Assembly (NCBI GenBank): GCA_937128785.1
Contig: CAKZMS010000634.1
Coordinates: 1 to 5,837 of the forward strand
Length of the DNA stretch: 5,837 nucleotides
Origin: an uncultured Opitutaceae bacterium
GTDB lineage: Bacteria > Verrucomicrobiota > Verrucomicrobiia > Opitutales > Opitutaceae
Direction of reading: 5' to 3'
Shown here: piece after piece, positions 1 to 4,834 of the stretch
Layout: each line of letters starts with the position of its first letter
Position numbering within the stretch: the first letter of the stretch is position 1
The notes under the pieces: model-generated
Told to the model about the DNA's origin: nothing
What the model saw: only the letters and a program-made list of their open reading frames with translations
The model's database searches: none
Position numbers and translations under genes: made by a program

Positions 1-2
1 CG

Positions 3-533
3 GAGCTCGCCGACATGCAGCGCGCGACCATCGCGCGGCTGCGGGAGCTCGGCGAGCTGTTCTACACCGACCCGGCCGCGGCCAACGCGGGCGTGACGGA
101 ACTCGTCGGCGAGTGCGGCCCGGGCCTCGACTTTCGGCCGCCGCTGTACCTGGAGTACCGCGAGCGCGTGCGGTTCGGCTCGAACGTCTTCATCAACGCG
201 AACCTGATGATCCTCGGCAGCGGCGTGGTGACCATCGGCGACAACTGCCTGATCGGGCCCGAGTGCCGCTTCTACACGGTCAACCACGCGTTCGACGTCG
301 AACTGCGCCGCGAGGGCTGGGAGCGCGCGTTCCCCATCACGCTCGAGGACGACGTCTGGCTGGGCGGGTCCGTGATCCTGTGCCCCGGCGCCACCGTGGG
401 CCGGGGCTCGGTGGTCGCGGCGGGCGCGGTGGTGATCTCGTGTGGTTCGCCGAACGTGCCGTCGCCGTGGCCGAGGAGGATGGACGTGCGCCGGGGAAGA
501 TGGACCGGTGGTTCAAAATCGTCCTGCAGGTAG
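3..533 (+). CDS. Maltose/galactoside O-acetyltransferase-like hexapeptide-repeat protein, incomplete at both ends
   Basis: Family: left-handed beta-helix acyltransferases related to maltose and nodulation (NodL-type) O-acetyltransferases, which move acetyl from acetyl-CoA to a sugar hydroxyl in the cytoplasm. Numbered from the ATG at 15, the N-terminal helical part is followed by RPPLYLEY (41-48), VFINANLMILG (58-68), VTIGDNCLIGP (72-82), the probable catalytic His in TVNHAF (His91) and DDVWLGGSVILCPGATVG (112-129). The frame is open to the window edge (codons from position 3). Family members usually have 20-30 more N-terminal residues, so the ATG at 15 is probably internal. Homology ends at GAVV (about 434-437). 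The expected ending, a T-D-V-P / G-N-P-A-R tail, is replaced by about 32 residues read antisense through the neighbouring gene. Nearly every third codon position is G or C (39 of the first 41 codons), unlike the genes further right. Family call is firm; whether this is a living gene is doubtful. Confidence 0.8.
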   Translation, partial: ELADMQRATIARLRELGELFYTDPAAANAGVTELVGECGPGLDFRPPLYLEYRERVRFGSNVFINANLMILGSGVVTIGDNCLIGPECRFYTVNHAFDVELRREGWERAFPITLEDDVWLGGSVILCPGATVGRGSVVAAGAVVISCGSPNVPSPWPRRMDVRRGRWTGGSKSSCR

Positions 534-862
534 TCGAGGTAGCGGGCGACGATGGCATCGTTGTCGCCGTTGTTATCCATATCGGCGAAGGTGATCACGT
601 CGCGCGCGTTGAGCTCGGGCAGGCCGGAGTCGTCGACTTCGCGGAAAGTCTGCGTGGCGGCATCAAATACAAACACCCGCGCGTGGTGATGGGACCGACC
701 GTTGGGTCGAGCCACGAGGTCGGCATGGCCATCGCCATTCAGGTCCACGGCTTGCACCCGGGAGACGTCCAGATCGGGCAGACCCGCCGCGGCGGTATGG
801 TCGGCAAAGCCTGCGAACAAGGGGGTGGCTAAACCACAGACTATTAGAGGTATTCTAAACAT
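272..862 (-). CDS. Secreted FG-GAP/VCBS-repeat protein, N-terminal part only (3' end lost at the junction)
   Basis: Native sequence runs from the ATG at 860-862 to about position 434 (about 143 residues). It starts with a short signal peptide: Arg3, a hydrophobic core at residues 4-17 and a likely cut after LFA. The sequence FADHTAAAGL after it resembles the start of mature CRTAC1/UnbV-type FG-GAP proteins. Two calcium-binding-like loops of the beta-propeller repeat are visible, DLNGDGHAD (40-48) and DMDNNGDND (94-102), and GHGDGTFGEP (131-140) fits the start of a further blade. Such proteins are exported and often have adhesive or binding roles; no specific ligand can be read here. Full-length members normally have several hundred residues, so most blades are missing. 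The last roughly 53 residues of the open frame, down to the stop at 272, are the antisense of the acetyltransferase and not native. The first codons are AT-rich (aga, ata, cct, cta). No clear Shine-Dalgarno precedes the ATG. Confidence 0.75.
   Translation of the reverse strand: MFRIPLIVCGLATPLFAGFADHTAAAGLPDLDVSRVQAVDLNGDGHADLVARPNGRSHHHARVFVFDAATQTFREVDDSGLPELNARDVITFADMDNNGDNDAIVARYLDYLQDDFEPPVHLPRRTSILLGHGDGTFGEPHEITTAPAATTEPRPTVAPGHRITDPPSQTSSSSVMGNARSQPSRRSSTSNAWLTV
429..441. other. Junction joining two 3'-truncated convergent genes
   Basis: Left of here the plus strand encodes a good acetyltransferase up to GAVV. Right of here the minus strand encodes a good FG-GAP protein up to FGEPHEI. 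Each reading frame turns into the antisense of the other gene within a few bases. The bases GGTGGTGAT (429-437) suit both proteins: V-V-(T/I) on plus and I-T-T on minus. The exact breakpoint is therefore hidden in a possible microhomology. Codon composition also changes here. Confidence 0.75.
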
Positions 863-887
863 GAGAACTCAGGGGCAGAGAGTTTTA

Positions 888-918
888 ACCACGGATGGAC
901 ACGGATGAACGCGGATTG
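888..918. repeat. Dispersed-type intergenic repeat, 10-bp period (ACGGATGGAC family)
   Basis: Three units sit head to tail at exact 10-base spacing: ACGGATGGAC (891-900), ACGGATGAAC (901-910) and GCGGATTGCT (911-920, decayed). They are preceded by TTTTAACC. From general knowledge, near-identical stretches recur between genes in many environmental bacterial genomes. Only this one copy is visible here, so its dispersed nature is inferred. It lies just upstream of the FG-GAP gene and does not resemble a promoter. Confidence 0.55.
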
Positions 919-941
919 CTGAGAGGCAGGGTTGTTTTATT

Positions 942-970
942 TTACAGAAGGGAACGAAGAGAATGAAGGA
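942..970. repeat. Dispersed-type intergenic repeat, 9-bp period (AACGAAGAG family)
   Basis: Three 9-base units follow each other: ACAGAAGGG (944-952), AACGAAGAG (953-961) and AATGAAGGA (962-970), with a GAAG core in phase in the first and third and CGAAG in the second. The tract TTGTTTTATTTT precedes them. The run has the same build as the other two repeats in this spacer but a different unit sequence. No protein is convincingly encoded. Confidence 0.5.
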
Positions 971-1017
971 GTGGTCCGTCAGCCTGCTGGTCTCACAGAA
1001 GCAAGCAGAGGGTTTAA

Positions 1018-1109
1018 GTCACCGAGGACACCGAGACGGCACAGAGATCACAGAGCAGTTGTTTTAAGTGCCTCTGCGTTCTCCGTGTTTCCTCTGTGCG
1101 CTCTGTGAA
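1018..1109. repeat. Inverted pair of CACAGAG-type 9-bp repeats forming a long imperfect hairpin
   Basis: The left arm contains CACCGAGGA, CACCGAGAC, CACAGAGAT and CACAGAGCA (1020-1028, 1029-1037, 1040-1048, 1049-1057). The right arm (1072-1109) is the same repeat type in opposite orientation; read on the minus strand it gives TTCACAGAGCGCACAGAGG and CACGGAGAACGCAGAG. The inner arms 1040-1055 and 1072-1087 match at 13 of 16 positions around a 16-base loop containing GTTGTTTTAAG. Pairing continues more weakly outward to 1018 and 1109. It lies 22 bases past the stop of the leftward aldolase gene, so it could stop transcription or protect mRNA, but no U-run follows the stem in a way that identifies a standard terminator. 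Confidence 0.55.
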
Positions 1110-1130
1110 AAATAGCGGTGGGTTTGGGTC

Positions 1131-2189
1131 TTAACTTAGCCAGCGGTCGAGGTTGGCGGCGATGAAGTCGTCGTCGATGAGGTCGGGGTAGGCCGCGCAG
1201 ACGCGGTCGAGCTCGGCGGCTTGGCCGGGGGAAAGGATCTCGTCGGGATTGAGGCAATGATTGGTGGGCACCAGACCTTGGCGACGGAGCACCTCAAGGA
1301 TTCCCGGGATGCAGCCGGCGAAGCCGTTGGCGGCATCGAACAGTGCGGCATTCATATCGGTGACGGCGGCGGCGCGTTGCAGCCAGCGAACGTCGATTTG
1401 CTCGAGGTCACGAGCAATTTTGATTTGCTCCAGCAGCTGCACGGAAGCTCTGGACCAGACGCCCCAATGGCCCAGCAGGCCGCCCACGATATGACGGGTG
1501 ACGGGAGCTCCCTGGTGTTCGAAGGTGAAGGGCGAAAGCAGATCGGTGACGATGGTGTCGTCGTTGCCGGTGTAGAGGGCAATGTCGTGGCGACCGGCGG
1601 CGATGACGCCTCGAATCACTTCCAGAGTTTGGTAGCGATTGAAGGGCGCGATCTTGATCGCGAGGACGGATTCGATCGCGGCAAACTGCCGCCAGAAGTC
1701 GTAGGAAAAGACGCGGCCGCCGACGGCGGGTTGGAGATAGAATCCGATGAGGGGCAGCTCTTGAGCGACGGTGCGGCAGTGGGCGAGGACAGCGTCCTCG
1801 GGTTGGTCGTTCAGCGCGGCTAGGCTGAGCAACACGGCTTCGTAGCCCAAGTCGCGGGCCAGTTGCGTTTCGGCGATGGCTTGCGGGGTTTGGCCGCAGG
1901 CGCCGGCGATTTTGATGAACGGTCGCGGTGAAACAGCGAGGTGTTGATCGATGGTCTCGGCGGCCAGTTTCAGCACCGGCTCGAAGAGGCCGTGCTGGGG
2001 ATCGCGAATCTCGAACTGGGTCGAGTGGACGCCCACCGCGATGCCCCCGCAGCCGGCATCGATGTAGTAGCGGGCCAGCGCCTGTTGGTGGCGCTCGGAG
2101 AGTTGGCGGTTTTCGTCGAGGGCGAGAGGCAGGGCCGGGATGGCCTGACCCTCGAGGAGGTGGGAGCGAAGTGATTCAGAAGTTTCCAT
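1131..2189 (-). CDS. Dihydrodipicolinate synthase/N-acetylneuraminate lyase family protein (Schiff-base aldolase)
   Basis: This 352-residue protein fits the DapA/NanA class I aldolase superfamily, TIM barrels that use a lysine imine to cleave or form C-C bonds of 2-keto acids in the cytoplasm. The likely Schiff-base lysine is Lys179 in LAIKIAPFNRYQ, and the likely proton-relay tyrosine is Tyr151 in GFYLQPAVGG. The usual G-T-T-G-E carboxylate-binding motif is replaced by GVHSTQ (53-58), so the substrate is probably not that of lysine biosynthesis. It is about 50 residues longer than classical DapA, with a C-terminal extension (from about 308) containing HCLNPDEILSPGQ. The ATG overlaps the end of the upstream SDR gene by 14 bases, so the two are surely co-transcribed and probably translationally coupled. 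A role in breaking down a 2-keto-3-deoxy sugar acid or a related compound is possible but inferred. Confidence 0.85.
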   Translation of the reverse strand: METSESLRSHLLEGQAIPALPLALDENRQLSERHQQALARYYIDAGCGGIAVGVHSTQFEIRDPQHGLFEPVLKLAAETIDQHLAVSPRPFIKIAGACGQTPQAIAETQLARDLGYEAVLLSLAALNDQPEDAVLAHCRTVAQELPLIGFYLQPAVGGRVFSYDFWRQFAAIESVLAIKIAPFNRYQTLEVIRGVIAAGRHDIALYTGNDDTIVTDLLSPFTFEHQGAPVTRHIVGGLLGHWGVWSRASVQLLEQIKIARDLEQIDVRWLQRAAAVTDMNAALFDAANGFAGCIPGILEVLRRQGLVPTNHCLNPDEILSPGQAAELDRVCAAYPDLIDDDFIAANLDRWLS

Positions 2190-3207
2190 CGCGGGTTTCG
2201 AAATGGGTGGGTTTGCCGAGCAGCGGAGCTCCGGCAGCGACGTGGCGGGCCACCGCTTCGATCATCCAGTCGAGGTCGCGCGGAGGGGCACCGAAAAGGT
2301 CGTGCGACTTGGCCGCATCTGAAAGCCAGGCGGTATCGGCGGGGGTGCCGGTGAACTTTGCCTCCGTGCCGAAGCGCTGGGCAAATGCCTCGGCGATGTC
2401 ACGCACGGCGATGCGGTGGGGGCCCGTAACATTGAGCGGCACGGGTGGGCAGTCGGCGATCTCGAGGCAGCGAATGGCGTGGGCCACGGCATCGGTCTGC
2501 CAGATCAGGTTCACGTAGCCGGTGGTCAGATCAATGGGATCGCCGGCACGGACGCGGGTCGCCACATCGACGAGCACGCCGTAGCGAAGTTCGCAGGCGT
2601 AGTTGAGCCGGAAGAGGTTGACCGGGGTGTCGTTGAGTTTGGCGAAATGGGTGAAGACGCGTTCGCGGCCCACGCACGAGCTGGCGTATTCGCCTTGGCA
2701 GGCAAGTGGAGTGGACTCGTCGCACCCCGCACTGTCGACGGCCGCAAATGGGTAAACGCAACCGGTCGAGAAGACGACCATCCGACTCGAAGTGAAGTGG
2801 CGGGCGACCAGACTCGGCACGATCGTGTTCTGGATCCACGTGGCTTCGGGCGCTTCGGTGGTGCCGAACTTTTGGCCGGCGAGAAAGAAGACATTGGTGG
2901 GCGTGGGCAGTTCCGCGATCTCGGCGGGAGACGCGAGATCGCAGGCCAGGGTTTTGACGCCCTCGGCTTCCAGCGCCGCGCGCACTTCAGGTCGGCTGAA
3001 ACGGGATACGCCGGTGACGGTGGCAGACCGGCCGGAGAGGCGAATTGCTTCCTCCAGCATGAGGGCGAGGGTGGTGCCCATTTTGCCGCCGACCCCCAAA
3101 ACCAAGTAGTCGCCGGAATGATTTTTCACGGCCTCAACGACGTGTTCCGGGGGGCGGGCGAGCCACCGGTCAATTTGTTCATTTTCCTCTGGGAAAGCCG
3201 GCTCCAT
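2176..3207 (-). CDS. NAD(P)-dependent epimerase/dehydratase-like extended SDR
   Basis: The 343-residue protein has a Rossmann fold. VLGVGGKMG (36-44) gives the GxGGxxG dinucleotide-binding loop after about 30 extra N-terminal residues, ACDLAS (88-93) is the adenine-contacting acidic position, and VVFSTGCVYPF (144-154) carries the catalytic Ser147/Thr148 region. The active tyrosine is probably Tyr174 in GEYASSCVGRER, but the lysine expected four residues later is Cys178, so the YxxxK signature is broken. NLIWQTDAVAHAIRCLE (233-249) is the usual late helix of NAD-dependent epimerases, and NVTGP follows. Substrates in the family are nucleotide sugars, free sugars or uronates; none can be chosen here. 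The ATG at 3205-3207 is the only workable start: the TTG upstream in frame meets a TAA directly before it. The gene is first in a leftward operon with the aldolase. Confidence 0.82.
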   Translation of the reverse strand: MEPAFPEENEQIDRWLARPPEHVVEAVKNHSGDYLVLGVGGKMGTTLALMLEEAIRLSGRSATVTGVSRFSRPEVRAALEAEGVKTLACDLASPAEIAELPTPTNVFFLAGQKFGTTEAPEATWIQNTIVPSLVARHFTSSRMVVFSTGCVYPFAAVDSAGCDESTPLACQGEYASSCVGRERVFTHFAKLNDTPVNLFRLNYACELRYGVLVDVATRVRAGDPIDLTTGYVNLIWQTDAVAHAIRCLEIADCPPVPLNVTGPHRIAVRDIAEAFAQRFGTEAKFTGTPADTAWLSDAAKSHDLFGAPPRDLDWMIEAVARHVAAGAPLLGKPTHFETRDGNF

Positions 3208-3305
3208 TACGTCAAAACGAAGCCATAGTCCGATCGCGGCAAGTTATTTAACACGAATTACTTCCCGATGAAATTTCATTGTTTCAAAACCGCGCTTTTT
3301 ACCCC
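3208..3305. promoter_or_regulatory. Divergent intergenic control region
   Basis: About 98 bases separate the leftward SDR start and the rightward amidohydrolase start. The middle (3240-3290) is clearly AT-richer than the flanking genes, as expected for promoters. It holds GTTATTTAAC (3243-3252, arms GTTA/TAAC) and the palindrome listed separately. On the minus strand TTAAAT near 3244-3250 could be a -10 box, but its -35 partner is poor, so I assign no exact promoter. No Shine-Dalgarno is visible for either first gene. Confidence 0.5.
3268..3279. promoter_or_regulatory. Perfect 12-bp palindrome, candidate operator
   Basis: ATGAAATTTCAT reads identically on both strands and lies between the two divergent first genes, 27 bases before the proposed TTG start and 60 bases before the SDR start. 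Its position suits a dimeric regulator controlling both operons. No regulator gene is in the window, and a 12-bp AT-rich palindrome can occur by chance, so the role is inferred. Confidence 0.35.
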
Positions 3306-3309
3306 TTGA
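3268..3309 (+). other. 13-codon open frame overlapping the TTG start of the amidohydrolase gene
   Basis: An ATG at 3268 opens a frame for MKFHCFKTALFTP and stops with TGA at 3307-3309. That stop overlaps the proposed TTG start at 3306-3308 as TTGA. If translated it could deliver ribosomes to the weak TTG start. No Shine-Dalgarno is seen before it, and the ATG is also one half of the palindrome, so it may be coincidental. Confidence 0.25.
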
Positions 3310-4073
3310 GTATCATCGACATTCACACCCACCCGGTGTTCTTCGGCGAGGGTTCCAAGCCCGCGGAAACCCGTCATCAAATCAAGGACGCCAAACGCCT
3401 GGGGTTCATCCACATGATCTCCCTGGGGGACGTTCTGAAATTTGGCCGCACCCCGGACCGCAAACAAACGCGGATCATCAATGACGAAACCGCGGAGGTG
3501 ATGAAGCGAGGCAAGGGCTTCTTCATCGGCTTTTGTGCCCTCAATCCCCTGCTGGGGGAGAAAGCGGTCATGGAAGAAGCTGATCGCTGCATTGGCGGCA
3601 TGGGGTTCAAAGGCATCAAGCTGGAGCTGTCGTGCAATGCGCAGGATCCCGCCATGGCCGGCATCATGCGGGCGGCCCGCCGGCATGGCGTGCCCGTGCT
3701 GCAACATTCCTGGAGTCAACTCTACAAGCGCACCCGTTCGTTTCACTCCGATCCGGAAGACACGTGCGCGCTGGCCCGACGTTGGCCGGACGTGCGCATC
3801 ATCATGGCTCACCTGACAGGTTGTGGTCATCGCGGCATCCGGGCCGCGCGAGGACTCGATAACCTGGTCGTGGACACCTCCGGCGCGGGCCCGGAAGCGG
3901 GACTGGTGGAGTATGCGGTTGAGCAATTGGGCGAGCATCGCGTGCTTTATGGTTCGGACCTGCCGATTCGGGATCTGCCGACCGCGGTGGGTCGCATCAC
4001 CGGCTCCCCGATTTCCGACCGCGCAAAACAACGCCTCCTGCACGACAACGCGGCAGAACTCCTGGGACTTTGA
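3306..4073 (+). CDS. Amidohydrolase-2 family metal-dependent TIM-barrel hydrolase, ligands intact
   Basis: A 255-residue member of the amidohydrolase-2 family (COG2159/PF04909 type), which includes decarboxylases and sugar lactonases acting through a metal ion in a TIM barrel. All expected ligand positions are visible: DIHTHP (His7, His9) on strand 1, VLQHSW (His134) on strand 5, MAHLTG (His169) on strand 6 and LYGSDLP (Asp218) on strand 8. KGIKLE (102-107) marks strand 4. No ATG is available in frame: an upstream TAA lies at 3249-3251, and the only usual start codons before the HTH motif are TTG at 3279 and TTG at 3306. I chose 3306 because the metal motif normally lies within the first ten residues. 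Starting at 3279 would add nine residues. It leads the rightward operon and is followed after two bases by a ligand-less paralogue. The reaction cannot be set; lactone or C-N hydrolysis or decarboxylation are all possible. Confidence 0.85.
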   Translation: MSIIDIHTHPVFFGEGSKPAETRHQIKDAKRLGFIHMISLGDVLKFGRTPDRKQTRIINDETAEVMKRGKGFFIGFCALNPLLGEKAVMEEADRCIGGMGFKGIKLELSCNAQDPAMAGIMRAARRHGVPVLQHSWSQLYKRTRSFHSDPEDTCALARRWPDVRIIMAHLTGCGHRGIRAARGLDNLVVDTSGAGPEAGLVEYAVEQLGEHRVLYGSDLPIRDLPTAVGRITGSPISDRAKQRLLHDNAAELLGL

Positions 4074-4075
4074 GT

Positions 4076-4834
4076 ATGAACTTTTATGATACCAACGCCT
4101 GGGTGGGCAATTGGCCGTTTGAACCGGTCGGCCACGACGATATCTCCGCTCTGAGGAAACATTGGAAATCAGCCGGAGTGTCCGGCGGGCTCGTCTCGTC
4201 ACTGGATGCGCTCTGGCTGCTCAATCCCACGGCGGTGAACACCGCGTTGATCACGGCGACCCGCCGGTTGGCGGGCGTGGATCCGTTGCCCATCCTCAAC
4301 CTGCTCGACCCAGCTTGGGAGGAGCAGTTGGGGCACTTGTTGGAGTCCCAGGCGGTCAAAGCCGTCCGTTTGGCGCCCGGTTACGGGGGCTGGAAGATGA
4401 ATGACCGTCGGGCCGTGGAGGCGGCCAAGCACATCATCGCCCGGGGACGACAGGTCGTGTTGACCGCGCGTCTGGTGGATGAACGGCATGGGCATCCGAC
4501 TTTCAAGGTTAAGCCCGTCGCCGCCAAAGCCATCGCCCGCTGGATCGAGCGGGTGCCGGAGATGACGCCGTTGGTGCAGGGTCTGTCGCGCTGGGAACTG
4601 GAGGAGCTGGCCAAGCTTTCCGATCGTTTTCTGACGGATCTCAGCTTCAACGAGTGGGCGGACACCATCGGGGTCATCGCCAAGTCGGTCGGTCATGACC
4701 GCATCGTTTTTGGGTCACTGACGCCGCTGCATGTGTTGCAGGCGCACGTGAACAAGGTTTCGCAGTCACCCGCGACATTGGCGCGGCGCCGGGCGGTGGC
4801 GGCGGGCAACGCGCTCAAGTTTCTCTCGAAATGA
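4076..4834 (+). CDS. Amidohydrolase-2 paralogue lacking all metal ligands (probable pseudoenzyme)
   Basis: A 252-residue protein with the fold markers of the preceding gene but without its metal site. The first-strand HxH is YDTNAW (Asn7, Trp9). The strand-5 His position is VVLTAR (Ala131 or nearby), the strand-6 His is LVQGLS (Gln168), and the strand-8 Asp of GSD is VFGSLTP (Leu215). The C-terminal 35-40 residues still align well with the first protein: YGSDLP / FGSLTP, then two matching helices ending NAAELLGL / NALKFLSK. The frame is intact with normal codon use, so this is not a decaying pseudogene. It could be a structural or regulatory partner of its neighbour, or an enzyme with new chemistry. 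The start is ATG 4076, two bases after the upstream stop; TTG 4070 is an alternative that overlaps the stop as TTGA. Its own stop overlaps the next start (ATGA), so coupling is likely. Confidence 0.8.
   Translation: MNFYDTNAWVGNWPFEPVGHDDISALRKHWKSAGVSGGLVSSLDALWLLNPTAVNTALITATRRLAGVDPLPILNLLDPAWEEQLGHLLESQAVKAVRLAPGYGGWKMNDRRAVEAAKHIIARGRQVVLTARLVDERHGHPTFKVKPVAAKAIARWIERVPEMTPLVQGLSRWELEELAKLSDRFLTDLSFNEWADTIGVIAKSVGHDRIVFGSLTPLHVLQAHVNKVSQSPATLARRRAVAAGNALKFLSK

Noticed and set aside
113..832. Long plus-strand open frame covering the first region
   Set aside because: It is Arg/Gly-rich with no domain pattern and runs antisense to the FG-GAP gene and out of frame with the acetyltransferase.
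888..1109. Possible CRISPR array
   Set aside because: The repeats have 9-10 base periods with no spacers of regular length and differ in unit sequence; no cas gene is near.
1048..1257. Minus-strand small Arg/Pro-rich frame entering the spacer
   Set aside because: It is an out-of-frame read of the aldolase 3' end followed by the CACAGAG repeat, whose translation gives the repeat-derived HRAHRGNTENAE sequence.
1221..1823. Plus-strand open frame of 200 codons inside the aldolase region
   Set aside because: It lies antisense to a clearly recognisable DHDPS-family protein; high GC content lengthens shadow frames.
2416..3228. Plus-strand open frame of 270 codons across the SDR region
   Set aside because: It is antisense to the SDR, whose Rossmann motifs are evident; the opposite frame shows no domain.
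3279..3305. Nine-residue N-terminal extension of the first amidohydrolase from TTG 3279
   Set aside because: It is possible, but the metal-binding HTH motif normally lies within the first ten residues and the extension overlaps the AT-rich control region.
3276..4202. Minus-strand open frame of 308 codons, longer than the amidohydrolase it opposes
   Set aside because: The plus strand carries all five metal ligands of the amidohydrolase-2 family in order; the minus frame has no recognisable motif.
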